DNA of 17,625 nucleotides from PALSA-505 sp036496025 (GTDB lineage Bacteria; Actinomycetota; Actinomycetes; Streptosporangiales; Streptosporangiaceae). The notes beneath the pieces are model-generated. The model worked only from the letters and a program-made list of their open reading frames with translations. It was not told the origin of the DNA and ran no database searches. The translations under genes were made by a program, and so were the position numbers. Positions 1-7,311 of this stretch are shown here, piece after piece. The stretch is from the NCBI GenBank assembly GCA_036496025.1, contig DASXLW010000202.1, positions 1 to 17,625 of the forward strand, in the 5' to 3' direction. How positions within the stretch are numbered: position 1 is the first letter of the stretch; the number at the start of each line of letters is the position of its first letter.

Positions 1-600
1 CTTCGTGCCGCCGGTAACCGCGGACCGGTCGCCGCCGGACTCGCGGATCACCGGGGCGGACTCGCCGGTGATGGCCGACTCGTCCACCGAGGCGACGCCC
101 TCGACCACGTCGCCGTCACCGGGGATGATCTCCCCGGCCTCGACCACCACGTGGTCGCCCACCTTCAGCTGCGTGCCGGGGACCGACTCCTCACGGGTCT
201 CGGCCTGCCCCGGCTGCCAGCCGATCAGCCGACGGGCCACGGTCTCCCGCTTGACCCGCCGCAGCGTCTCGGCCTGCGCCTTGCCGCGGCCCTCGGCCAC
301 GGCTTCCGCCATGTTCGCAAAAAGCACGGTCAGCCACAGGAAGACCACGATGGTCCAGTTGAAAGCCGGCTCCGTGTCCTTGAAGATCGCGGTGTACAGG
401 GTCAGCACCGCGCCGACCTCGACCACGAACATGACCGGGTTGTGGAGCTGGACCCGCGGGTCCAGCTTCCTGAACGCGTCGGGCAGCGCCTTCCACAGGA
501 TCTTCGGGTCGAGCAGGCCGCCGCCGATCCGGCCTCTGCCCGCGTCGACTGACCGGCGAAGTTCCTCGGCGGAGGTATCCGGCTTGGTTGTCATCGACAT
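1..600 (-). CDS. kdpB: Potassium-transporting P-type ATPase subunit B, KdpB (partial, N-terminal 200 residues)
   Basis: This is the catalytic subunit of the KdpFABC pump, a membrane P-type ATPase that drives high-affinity potassium uptake. Only residues 1-200 lie in the window; the reading frame is open at the left edge. Visible are a basic N-terminal tail, two membrane helices (about 54-75 and 81-98), a cytoplasmic linker and the start of the actuator domain with the TGES motif (178-181) used for dephosphorylation. The phosphorylated DKTGT aspartate lies beyond the edge. The ATG at 600 was chosen because AAGGA in the end of kdpA sits 10 bases upstream; a second in-frame ATG at 594 is too far from it. 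The start lies one base after the kdpA stop (TGA-G-ATG), so the two are translationally coupled. Identification is firm. Confidence 0.96.
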   Translation of the reverse strand, partial: MSMTTKPDTSAEELRRSVDAGRGRIGGGLLDPKILWKALPDAFRKLDPRVQLHNPVMFVVEVGAVLTLYTAIFKDTEPAFNWTIVVFLWLTVLFANMAEAVAEGRGKAQAETLRRVKRETVARRLIGWQPGQAETREESVPGTQLKVGDHVVVEAGEIIPGDGDVVEGVASVDESAITGESAPVIRESGGDRSAVTGGTK

Positions 601-601
601 C

Positions 602-2275
602 TCAGTGCAGTCCTTCGGCGAACGGGCCCAGGGCGAGCGCGGGGAAGTAGGTCAGGCCGACCAGGACGAGGATCACCCCGACGACCATGCCGACGAACAG
701 CGGTGTCCTGGTGTCGAGCGTGCCCGCGCTCACCGGCACGCGCTGCTGTCTAGCCAGCGACCCGGCCAGGCCGAGGGCGAAGATCTCCGGCGCGAACCGG
801 CCGAGCAGCATCACGATGCCCCCGAGCGTCTGGTACCAGGTCGCGGCGCTGCCCAGGCCGGCGAACGCGGAGCCGTTGTTGTTGGCCATCGAGGCGAACG
901 CGTACACCACTTCGGTCAGGCCGTGCGGCCCCGGATTGAAGATCGCTTTCTGCCCCACGTGCGTGCCGATCGACAGCGCGGCCGCGGTGAGGATGACGAC
1001 CGGAAGGGTGAGGAAGTACAGCGCCGCGTACTTCATCTCCACCGGCCGGATCTTCTTGCCGATGTACTCCGGGGTGCGGCCGACCATCAGCCCGCCTACG
1101 AAGACCGTGACGATGGCCAGGATGAGCAGGCCGTACATGCCGGCGCCGATGCCGCCCGGCGCGATCTCGCCGAGCGCGATGTCGAACAGCGCGATGCCGC
1201 CGCCGAACGGTGTCAGCGAATCGTGGAAGCAGTTCACCGCGCCGGTAGATGTCACCGTGGTGGACGAGGCGAACAGCGAGCAGCCAGGCGCGCCGAACCG
1301 TGTCTCCGTCCCTTCCGCCGCGTGACCCGCGAGCATCGTGGCGGTGCCGCCGGTGCCGGTGTGCGCCTCGAAGAAGCTGAGCCCGCCCACCGCGGCCGCC
1401 CAGATAATGACCATGACCGCGACCAGCGCGTAGCCCTGCCTGTTGTCCTTGACCATCTTGCCGAATGCCCGCGGGGTGGCGAACGGGATGAGCAGCAGAG
1501 TGAAGATCTCGAATATGTCGCTGAACGCGTTGGGGTTCTCGAACGGATGCGCGGAGTTGGTGTTGAACCAGCCGCCGCCGTTGTTCCCCATGTTCTTGAT
1601 GATCTCCGAGGAGCCCACCGGCCCGCCGGGGATCGTCTGGTGCGCGCCGGACAGCGTGGTCACCGTGTGATAAGCGGAGAAGTTGTCGATCACGCCGGTG
1701 GCGACGAGAACCAGGCCGCCCACGATGGACAGCGGCAGCAGCAGCCGCAGGGTGCCGCGGGTCACGTCCACCCAGAAGTTGCCCAGCTTGTCGGTCCGGG
1801 ACCGGGTGAAGCCGCGGATCATCGCGATCGCGACCGCCAGGCCGACCGCGGCCGACAGGAACTGCTGCACGACCAGCCCGCTCATCTGCACGATGTACGT
1901 CATCGTCGACTCGCCGGCGTAGTTCTGCCAGTTCGTGTTCGTGACGAACGAGACGGCGGTGTTCCAGGCCGTGTTCTGCGGCACGGCCGCCATATGCGGC
2001 CCGACGAACCCGAACAGGTAGTGCTGCAGCCGCTCCATCCCGTACAGGAACAGCACGCTGACCGCGGAGAACGCCAGGATGCTGCGGACGTAAGTGCTCC
2101 ACTTCATGTCCGCGCTGCGGTTGATGCCGATCAGCTTGTAGAAGCCCCGCTCCACCCGCCAGTCCTTGTCGGTGGTGAAGACGTGGGCGATGTAGTTGCC
2201 GAGCGGCACATAGCAGGCGGCGAGGGCGGCGAACAGCAGGACAAACTGCAGCCAGCCGGCGGCGGTGCTACTCAT
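602..2275 (-). CDS. kdpA: Potassium-transporting ATPase subunit A, KdpA
   Basis: KdpA is the channel-like subunit that selects and carries potassium in the KdpFABC complex of the plasma membrane. The protein has 557 residues, the usual family length, and about ten hydrophobic segments. The four selectivity-filter loops are all present: VTNTNWQ (111-117), NMGNNGGGWFN (228-238), HDSLTPFGGG (351-360) and NNNGSAFAG (465-473). The family substrate-facing glycines are kept, so the protein looks functional. The ATG at 2275 overlaps the kdpF stop by one base (TGATG). The gene sits in the order small peptide-kdpF-kdpA-kdpB; kdpC and any kdpDE sensor genes would lie beyond the left edge. Regulation by KdpDE is known for the family but not seen here. 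Confidence 0.98.
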   Translation of the reverse strand: MSSTAAGWLQFVLLFAALAACYVPLGNYIAHVFTTDKDWRVERGFYKLIGINRSADMKWSTYVRSILAFSAVSVLFLYGMERLQHYLFGFVGPHMAAVPQNTAWNTAVSFVTNTNWQNYAGESTMTYIVQMSGLVVQQFLSAAVGLAVAIAMIRGFTRSRTDKLGNFWVDVTRGTLRLLLPLSIVGGLVLVATGVIDNFSAYHTVTTLSGAHQTIPGGPVGSSEIIKNMGNNGGGWFNTNSAHPFENPNAFSDIFEIFTLLLIPFATPRAFGKMVKDNRQGYALVAVMVIIWAAAVGGLSFFEAHTGTGGTATMLAGHAAEGTETRFGAPGCSLFASSTTVTSTGAVNCFHDSLTPFGGGIALFDIALGEIAPGGIGAGMYGLLILAIVTVFVGGLMVGRTPEYIGKKIRPVEMKYAALYFLTLPVVILTAAALSIGTHVGQKAIFNPGPHGLTEVVYAFASMANNNGSAFAGLGSAATWYQTLGGIVMLLGRFAPEIFALGLAGSLARQQRVPVSAGTLDTRTPLFVGMVVGVILVLVGLTYFPALALGPFAEGLH

Positions 2276-2364
2276 CAGAACCTCTCAGGCAACACGAGCG
2301 CCACGAACAGGTAGATGGTCAGCAGCACGCCCCCGATCAGGCCGATCCAGTTCTCAGCGCTCAA
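2275..2364 (-). CDS. kdpF: KdpF, small stabilising subunit of the Kdp ATPase (29 residues)
   Basis: This is a single-helix peptide with the sequence start SAENWIGLIGG, a hydrophobic stretch LLTIYLFVALV and a LPERF end. It has 29 residues, the exact size of known KdpF, which sits in the membrane against KdpA and stabilises the complex. No ATG or GTG is available in frame at the right place. The start is taken as TTG at 2364, because an AAGGGGG ribosome site lies 8 bases upstream, inside the preceding small reading frame. Its stop overlaps the kdpA start by one base, so both are probably coupled. The gene is too short for routine ORF calling. The family match rests on size, context and the NWIGL...YLF...LPERF pattern. 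Confidence 0.9.
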   Translation of the reverse strand: MSAENWIGLIGGVLLTIYLFVALVLPERF

Positions 2365-2443
2365 AGCGCTCGACCCCCTTCACGATGAGCCAGAGCACGC
2401 CGAACACGAGGATGGTCAGGCCGATATAGGCCAAGTCCTCCAC
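2354..2443 (-). CDS. 29-residue single-span membrane peptide at the head of the kdp operon
   Basis: The peptide starts with an acidic patch (EDLAY) and then has one hydrophobic helix (IGLTILVFGVLWLIV). It ends with a mixed-charge tail (KGVERFER). The GTG at 2443 was chosen because GGGAGG lies just upstream (4-base spacing). The frame stays open to an ATG at 2581, but that extension has no ribosome site and no domain-like character. The stop lies 11 bases inside kdpF, so the two microproteins overlap and are likely translated together. I recall similar short open frames ahead of kdpF in other bacteria, but I cannot name a family or function. It could be a second Kdp accessory subunit or a translated leader. 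Confidence 0.72.
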   Translation of the reverse strand: MEDLAYIGLTILVFGVLWLIVKGVERFER

Positions 2444-2613
2444 TGGTCCTCCCACCGAAAGCCGAACCCGGCCGACCCGTTCATCCAGGCCGGACAGGTC
2501 AGTACTACATGGGTAAAGGCCACGAAAATCCGGTCCATACGCGATCCATGCGGTCTCGCCGCGTGTCTTAACAGAATCCATGCGGGTGCCGCGGCGCGCG
2601 CGGGTGGCGCGTT

Positions 2614-2642
2614 GGGCAGGCGGCGCCGCGGGCAGGCGGCGC
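2614..2642. repeat. Two copies of a 13-bp GC repeat in the gap before the kdp operon
   Basis: GGGCAGGCGGCGC occurs at 2614-2626 and 2630-2642, inside an extremely GC-rich stretch (2582-2671) of near-tandem GGCGGCGC words. The whole gap 2444-2671 lies between the HAD gene end and the kdp operon, both on the minus strand. It must hold the kdp promoter, but I see no convincing -35/-10 pair and no clear hairpin terminator. Slippage in GC-rich sequence is the simplest origin for the repeat. Confidence 0.5.
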
Positions 2643-2671
2643 GGTAGGCGCGGGCGGCGCGGCGGCGCGGG

Positions 2672-3376
2672 CTACCCGTCCAGGCCGCGCACCCCGACCT
2701 CGTAGATCCGGCTCAGCAGGTCGGCCGGGTCGGAGTACACCCGGTACGCGCCGGCCCGCTCGAGTTCCTCGCGGCCGTACCCGCCGGACAGCAGGCCGAT
2801 GCCGAGCGACCCGGCGCGCCGGGCGGCGAGCAGGTCCCACACGCTGTCGCCGACCACCATCGCGTACCGGGGCTCGATCTCCAGCAGCGCCGCCGCGGCC
2901 AGGAACAGGTCCGGGTCCGGCTTGGCGTGCTCGACCATGTCCCTGGTCACCAGCGGCGCGTCGTCGGGCAGCCCGAGCAGCTTCAGCGCCGGCCGCGCGG
3001 ACGCCGCCAGCCCGCTGGTCGCGATGGCCCACCGGATGCCGCGCTCGGTCAGCGTGGCCAGCAGTTCGGTCGCGCCCGGCAACGCGGTGACCGAGTCGGC
3101 CCGGCTCAGGTACTCGGCCGTGTGCGCCGCCTGCAGTTCCTCGATCTGCGCGCCGGACAGCGACCGGCCGGTCTCCCTCAGCAGCGCCGAGACGAACAGC
3201 CCGCCGCTCATCCCGATCCGCCGGTGCACCCGCCACACCGACAGGTCGATGCCCAGGCCGGCCAGCGCCATCCGCCACGCGATCACGTGCTGGTACACGC
3301 TGTCGATCAGCGTGCCGTCAAGGTCGAAGAGAAAGGCGGGCGGCGGTGGCGGCGTATAGCGCACGTTCGGAGTCAC
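2672..3376 (-). CDS. HAD-superfamily phosphatase (phosphoglycolate phosphatase/beta-phosphoglucomutase-like)
   Basis: This is a soluble 234-residue hydrolase of the haloacid dehalogenase superfamily, which removes phosphate from small phosphorylated metabolites via an aspartyl-phosphate intermediate. All four motifs are present: FDLDGT with nucleophile D18 and acid D20; ATS at 119-121; K152 in AKPDPD; and VVGDSVWD with D177 and D181. The helical cap lies at about residues 24-95, which is subclass I. A short proline run (PPPPP, 9-13) precedes the core. The start is GTG at 3376; it has no good ribosome site but GACAAT stands six bases upstream, so the transcript may be leaderless. Substrate cannot be told from sequence. 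Upstream on the same strand is the propeller lipoprotein, but a hairpin separates them. Confidence 0.9.
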   Translation of the reverse strand: MTPNVRYTPPPPPAFLFDLDGTLIDSVYQHVIAWRMALAGLGIDLSVWRVHRRIGMSGGLFVSALLRETGRSLSGAQIEELQAAHTAEYLSRADSVTALPGATELLATLTERGIRWAIATSGLAASARPALKLLGLPDDAPLVTRDMVEHAKPDPDLFLAAAALLEIEPRYAMVVGDSVWDLLAARRAGSLGIGLLSGGYGREELERAGAYRVYSDPADLLSRIYEVGVRGLDG

Positions 3377-3386
3377 CAGCCCATTG

Positions 3387-3436
3387 TCCCGAACGGCTGG
3401 CGCCAGGCGTGGGCGCTCGCCTCGGGCCGTTCGGGA
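3387..3436 (-). terminator. Long inverted repeat after the propeller lipoprotein gene
   Basis: TCCCGAACGGC at 3387-3397 and GCCGTTCGGGA at 3426-3436 are perfect 11-bp arms separated by 28 bases. The element begins 24 bases past the lipoprotein stop and ends just before the HAD start. It fits a U-tract-free actinobacterial terminator for the lipoprotein gene. With its arm abutting the HAD promoter region it could equally be an operator for that gene. Confidence 0.55.
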
Positions 3437-3460
3437 TAAACGAAAAGACCGGCGGCGGAG

Positions 3461-4870
3461 TCAGGCCCCGCGGACCGCGGTGACTCCGTTGAGTGTGCCG
3501 GTGAAGACCAGGTCGCCGGACAGCGACGGCGAGGCGAAGTGCGGAAGCGCCGAGCCCAGGCCGACCTGATGCCGGACCCGCCCGGTGGACGGGTCCAGCT
3601 CGTACAGGGTCCCGGAGTCGATGCCGGTCACCCAGACCGCGCCACCGCCGAGTACCGGCGAGCCCGCCGCGCCGGGCGGCCCGCGCCACAGCACCCGCAG
3701 CCGCCCGCCCGCCGTGTCCACCGCGGCCATGCCGCCTTCCGCGCAGGGGATATACGCGACGGTGCCCCGCACCGCGGGGCCGCCGAAGGCCGGGCAGACC
3801 GGGGCCTGCGCCCGCTGCCCGCCGATCCCGCCCAGCTGCCCGCCGTTCAGCAGGTACGCGGTGCCCCGCTTGCCGTCGGCCACGACCGAGCCGTCGGCCA
3901 GCACGGCCGGCGACATCGACCCCAGGTCCAGGTCGTTCGCGTTGTCGTCCGCCCAGGTGCTGGGGGCGAAGAACCCGGTCCGGCTCAGGCCGGGGGACAG
4001 CGCGAGCACCGAATCGCTGCCGTCGTACCGCCCGCGGGTCGCGGCGCCGTTGCCGACGCTGAGGTAGAGCGCGCCGTGCGGGCCGAGGGTGGGCCCGCCG
4101 GTGCCCCAGATCGCGCCTTCCCGGGTGGCCGGCACCCGGTAGGAGATCAGCGCCCCGCGGCCGGACAGCGGCACGCCGACCACCGAGCCGATGTACGGGC
4201 CGCAGTCGCCGAGCAACCCCCCGAAGGCCACGTAGACCCGGCCGGCGGTGACCGCCAGCGCCGGCCGCTGCTGGTCGTACCGGGGATGGCCGTCCGGGGC
4301 CGGCAGGTCGCGCCGGACCTTGACCTGGCCGCTGAGCGAGAAGCCGTACAGCACGTGCCTGAAGCCGGCCTGTTCGGCCACCGCGTAGACCAGCCGGGTG
4401 CGCGGGTCGTAGGCGGGGGTTCCGGTGATGCCGAGCGGGTCGATGTTCCCGCACGGCAGCGCGGACAGCGGTACCGGGGTGCCGACGTGCCGGCGCCACC
4501 GGATCTCGCCGCTGGCCCGGTCCAGCCCGTACACCGAGTCGTTCTCCGTGGCCGCGACGACCAGCCCGCCGATGACCAGCGGCTGCCCGTACACGGCCCC
4601 GTCGAGCTTGCGCGTCCACGCGACGCCGAGCGACCCCGCCCCGGGCAGGCCGGACACCGACCCGGTGCGCGCCGCGTTCGCGTGGTAGACGGGCCAGTCT
4701 GTCGCGGTGGCCGGGGCGGACTGCGTCGTGCCGTCGGGGCTGAGTGTGGCGCTGGGCGGGCCGGTGGCCGGCGGTCTGCCGGCCGAGTGATCGGGGGCCT
4801 TCGCGGACGCGCAGCCGCAGGCCGCCACCACCGCGGCCGCGGTCAGCGCCGTCGCGGGCCGGAACCTCAT
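3461..4870 (-). CDS. Secreted PQQ-like beta-propeller lipoprotein
   Basis: This is a 469-residue exported protein of the PQQ-binding-like (quinoprotein/WD-like) propeller class. An ATG at 4870 starts a typical lipoprotein signal: MRFRP, a hydrophobic alanine-rich stretch, then VVAAC with the probable lipidated cysteine at about residue 18. An upstream extension to 5005 would overlap the divergent gene and hide the signal, so it was rejected. After a Ser/Thr/Pro linker come repeated blade motifs such as VYGLDRASGEIRW, LYELDPSTGRVRH and VAAVDTAGG-like strands, roughly seven blades in all. No dehydrogenase catalytic aspartate or PQQ-specific cysteine pair is recognisable, so binding or scaffolding is more likely than redox catalysis. 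It is divergent from the SGNH hydrolase with 73 bases between them. Ligand unknown. Confidence 0.85.
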   Translation of the reverse strand: MRFRPATALTAAAVVAACGCASAKAPDHSAGRPPATGPPSATLSPDGTTQSAPATATDWPVYHANAARTGSVSGLPGAGSLGVAWTRKLDGAVYGQPLVIGGLVVAATENDSVYGLDRASGEIRWRRHVGTPVPLSALPCGNIDPLGITGTPAYDPRTRLVYAVAEQAGFRHVLYGFSLSGQVKVRRDLPAPDGHPRYDQQRPALAVTAGRVYVAFGGLLGDCGPYIGSVVGVPLSGRGALISYRVPATREGAIWGTGGPTLGPHGALYLSVGNGAATRGRYDGSDSVLALSPGLSRTGFFAPSTWADDNANDLDLGSMSPAVLADGSVVADGKRGTAYLLNGGQLGGIGGQRAQAPVCPAFGGPAVRGTVAYIPCAEGGMAAVDTAGGRLRVLWRGPPGAAGSPVLGGGAVWVTGIDSGTLYELDPSTGRVRHQVGLGSALPHFASPSLSGDLVFTGTLNGVTAVRGA

Positions 4871-4924
4871 GGCTTGAGTGTGCCCGATAGCCGCCGGGCC
4901 GCGTTCCGGGCTTCGCGGTGCCGC

Positions 4925-4946
4925 GGGCTGACACAATAGATCTATG
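4925..4946 (+). promoter_or_regulatory. Putative leaderless promoter of the SGNH hydrolase gene
   Basis: Just before the ATG at 4944 stands CACAATAGATCT. CACAAT matches four of six bases of the -10 consensus and leaves six bases before the A of the ATG, the usual distance to a transcription start. There is no Shine-Dalgarno sequence within 20 bases. No good -35 is seen. The mRNA therefore probably starts at the start codon itself. This is inference from spacing only. Confidence 0.4.
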
Positions 4947-5771
4947 GAGGTTGCAGTCAGGGCCGCCCCGATCGGCTCGTTCATCGCACTGGGTGACAGC
5001 TTCACCGAAGGCCTGGCCGACGTCCGCCAGGAGGGCGGTTACTACGGCTGGGCCGACCGGTTCGCCGAGCACCTCGCCGCCCGCCATCCCGGCCTGCGCT
5101 ACGCCAACCTGGCCGTCCGCGGCAAGGTGCTCGGCGAGGTGGTCTCCGAGCAGCTGCCGGTGGCGTTGGCGATGGCGCCCGAGCTGGTCAGCATCGCGGC
5201 CGGCGGGAACGACCTGCTGCGGCGCGGCGATCCCGACCAGCTCGCGGACGTCTTCGAGGCGGCGGTGGCCGAGCTGCGCGAGGCCGGCAGCGAGGTGCTC
5301 CTGTTCACCGGGTTCGACCCGCGCACCTTCCCCATCCTGCGCTGGATCCGCGGCCGGGTCGCGATCTACAACATGCACCTGCGCGCGATCGCCGACCGGC
5401 ACGGGTGCGCGATCGTGGATCTGTGGTCCATGCCGGTGCTGTGCGACCGGCGGGCCTGGAGCGACGACCGGCTGCACCTGACGGCCGAGGGTCATCGCCG
5501 GGTCGCGCTGCGGGCCTGCGAGGCGGTCGGCGTGCCGCCGGTTGGCGACTGGCGCGAGCCGCTGCCGATGCTCGGCGGAGCGCTGTCACCGGCCATGACC
5601 GGCTGGCTGGCCGCGCGGCAGCTGGACGCCCGGTGGGCGCGCAGGTACGCGGCGCCCTGGGTGCGGCGGCGCCTGCGGGGGGTTTCCTCGGGGGACGGCG
5701 TCCAGCCCAAGCGCGCCGAGCTGCTTCCGCTCGACATCCCGGGCCTGGCCACGCTGGCCGAAGGAAGCTGA
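4944..5771 (+). CDS. SGNH/GDSL-family esterase or lipase, cytoplasmic
   Basis: This is a 275-residue SGNH hydrolase, a serine esterase fold that cleaves acyl or acetyl esters. Block I is ALGDSFTEG with nucleophile S19, block II has G60 (NLAVRG), block III is GGND with N89, and block V is DRLH with D175 and H178. All four catalytic residues are therefore in place. There is no signal peptide, so it should act inside the cell, unlike the secreted relatives. A C-terminal extension from about 215 is Arg/Trp-rich (ARWARRYAAPWVRRRLR), which could bind nucleic acid or membrane; this is only a composition-based thought. The ATG at 4944 is likely leaderless. It is divergent from the propeller lipoprotein and convergent with the aminotransferase. 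Substrate unknown. Confidence 0.9.
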   Translation: MEVAVRAAPIGSFIALGDSFTEGLADVRQEGGYYGWADRFAEHLAARHPGLRYANLAVRGKVLGEVVSEQLPVALAMAPELVSIAAGGNDLLRRGDPDQLADVFEAAVAELREAGSEVLLFTGFDPRTFPILRWIRGRVAIYNMHLRAIADRHGCAIVDLWSMPVLCDRRAWSDDRLHLTAEGHRRVALRACEAVGVPPVGDWREPLPMLGGALSPAMTGWLAARQLDARWARRYAAPWVRRRLRGVSSGDGVQPKRAELLPLDIPGLATLAEGS

Positions 5772-5806
5772 TTCACCAGGCTTGGCAGGCCTGTGGCGCG
5801 GGTCGG

Positions 5807-5821
5807 CGGCCCTGTGGGCCG
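5807..5821. terminator. Short hairpin between convergent SGNH and aminotransferase genes
   Basis: CGGCCC-TGT-GGGCCG makes a 6-bp stem with a 3-base loop. It lies 36 bases after the SGNH stop and 31 bases before the aminotransferase stop on the other strand. It could end both transcripts. There is no T-tract, and the surrounding GC-rich DNA allows other pairings. Confidence 0.4.
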
Positions 5822-5851
5822 GATCGGCCGACGCGCCCGCGGCCGGGCCGC

Positions 5852-7171
5852 TCAGCCACCCAGGTCGGCCAGGATCTCCTCGATCCTGGCCAGCGCGGAC
5901 TCGATCCACGGCATCGCCAGCGGGTCTGGTGAGGCCAGCGTGGCCTCGCGCTGCTCGTCGTGGCCGCCGTAGAGCAGCCCGGTGGCCACCCGCAGCCTGA
6001 GCGAGGCGGTCTCCTCGCCGAACGCGCTACCCGGCAGCACTCCGGCTCCGTACCGGTCCAGCAGCAGCGCGGCCAGGTCCTGGCCGGTGCTCACCCCGTG
6101 CCGGGCATGCAGCCTGTCCCGCCACGGGCCGAAGTCCGGGTACAGGTAGAAGGCGGCCCGCGGGACGGGCCCGGCGACCCCGGCGGCGGAGAACCGCGCG
6201 GAAACCGCCCGGGCCACGGTGGCGTGCAGGCGCCGGCTGCGGGCCACCCGCTCGACCAGCTCAGGCGGCTCGCCGAACGCGTACGCGCCGGCCTGCTGGA
6301 TCGGCCCGGAGGGCGCGGACCAGATCTCGCTGCCGATGCTGAGCAGCCGCTCGCGCAGCCCGTCGAGCGAGGGCGCGGCGTGCGCGGCCACCGCGGCGCC
6401 GGGCAGCCGGGCCACGCCGATCCGCCAGCCGCCCACGGCCAGGCTCTTGCTGAGCGCCGTCGTCACGACGGTCCGCTCCGGCGCGAGCGCGGCGGGACTG
6501 CTGAACCAGGCAGCCGGGTGATGCACCAGATCGCGGTAGATCTCGTCCGAGATGATGACCAGGTCGTGTTCGGCGGCGACCTCGCACAGCGCCTGGACGG
6601 TGGCTGGTGACGCCAGCGTCCCGGTGGGGTTGTCGGGCAGCGTGACGACGACCGAGCCGATCCGCCTGCCGTCGGCCCGGGCCGCCGTGACGGCCTGGTC
6701 CAGCAGGGCCGGATCGGGGACGCCGCCCTGCCCCGGCGGTGTCGGCACGAAGTGCGCCCGGGCGCCGGTCATGGCGGCCTGCGCGGCGTAGCTGACCCAG
6801 CTCGGCCGGGCCACGGCCACGTCCGCGTCCAGCGCGAGCAGCAGGCCGTAGATCAGCGGCTTGCTGCCCGGGCCGCAGATGACGTCGGCAGGGTCGGTAG
6901 GCAGGCCGCGCCGGTCCCAGTAGCCGGCCGCTGCCTCGCGCAGGCTGGCCAGGCCGGCCACGGGGCCGTAGGCGTTACGGGCGCTGGCCCCGGCCAGCGC
7001 CGCCCGCAGCGCCGGGTGGACGGGCAGCCCCGCCTCACCGAAGGCCAGCGGCAGCACGCTCTCGCCGCGCCTGCGCCGGGCGGCGAGCGCCTCGTTGGCG
7101 GCCAGGGTGGCGGACACGGTAACGGGGATCCGGGAGGCGACGGGGGTGGCGGTCATGGCCATGGCAGCCAC
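5852..7171 (-). CDS. PLP-dependent class I/II aminotransferase (fold type I)
   Basis: This aspartate-aminotransferase-fold enzyme uses pyridoxal phosphate to move amino groups between an amino acid and a keto acid. In the 439-residue form the key residues are N181 in DNPTGT, D209 and Y212 in ISDEIY, Schiff-base K242 in ALSKSLAVGGWRIG, and phosphate-binding R250. The N-terminal FGE...AYGP...LREAAAGYW pattern also fits. The start is uncertain: AAGGAG directly abuts a GTG at 7183, so the next GTG at 7171 (11-base spacing) is preferred; ATG at 7162 is possible. It is divergent from a LysR regulator 140 bases away, the usual sign of control by that regulator. The substrate is not shown. DapC is conceivable because dapE lies nearby, but the sequence does not resemble actinobacterial DapC to me. 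Confidence 0.88.
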   Translation of the reverse strand: MAAMAMTATPVASRIPVTVSATLAANEALAARRRRGESVLPLAFGEAGLPVHPALRAALAGASARNAYGPVAGLASLREAAAGYWDRRGLPTDPADVICGPGSKPLIYGLLLALDADVAVARPSWVSYAAQAAMTGARAHFVPTPPGQGGVPDPALLDQAVTAARADGRRIGSVVVTLPDNPTGTLASPATVQALCEVAAEHDLVIISDEIYRDLVHHPAAWFSSPAALAPERTVVTTALSKSLAVGGWRIGVARLPGAAVAAHAAPSLDGLRERLLSIGSEIWSAPSGPIQQAGAYAFGEPPELVERVARSRRLHATVARAVSARFSAAGVAGPVPRAAFYLYPDFGPWRDRLHARHGVSTGQDLAALLLDRYGAGVLPGSAFGEETASLRLRVATGLLYGGHDEQREATLASPDPLAMPWIESALARIEEILADLGG

Positions 7172-7265
7172 GTTCAGGGTCACTCCTTGCGCGCGGGGGA
7201 GGGTGCGGGCACTTTCAGGCTCTGGCCTGGCGGCCGCTCAACGACTCTCCAGCGTCGCCGACGGC

Positions 7266-7310
7266 AAGCATAAGCACAAGCGGCTAAATCTGAAGGGGAG
7301 GCTAAGCTAA
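7266..7310. promoter_or_regulatory. Operator-like repeats between the aminotransferase and lysR genes
   Basis: AAGC occurs three times at exact 6-bp steps (7266-7269, 7272-7275, 7278-7281; units CAAGCA, TAAGCA, CAAGCG). GCTAA follows at 7284, 7301 and 7306, the last two in tandem. On the minus strand TTCAGA (16-base spacer) TATGCT over the same bases could be the aminotransferase promoter. LysR proteins usually bind such shared gaps to regulate the divergent gene and themselves. The binding assignment is inferred. Confidence 0.45.
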
Positions 7311-7311
7311 T

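Noticed and set aside
5..2314. 769-residue plus-strand frame opposite kdpB and kdpA.
   Set aside because: Antisense shadow of two clearly identified genes; residues are Arg/Asp/Gln-rich with no domain.
2444..2581. N-terminal extension of the first kdp peptide from ATG 2581.
   Set aside because: No ribosome site, hydrophilic noise, and a good GTG with GGGAGG exists at 2443.
3318..5495. 725-residue minus-strand frame across three genes.
   Set aside because: Arginine-rich high-GC antisense shadow that overlaps the lipoprotein and SGNH gene frames.
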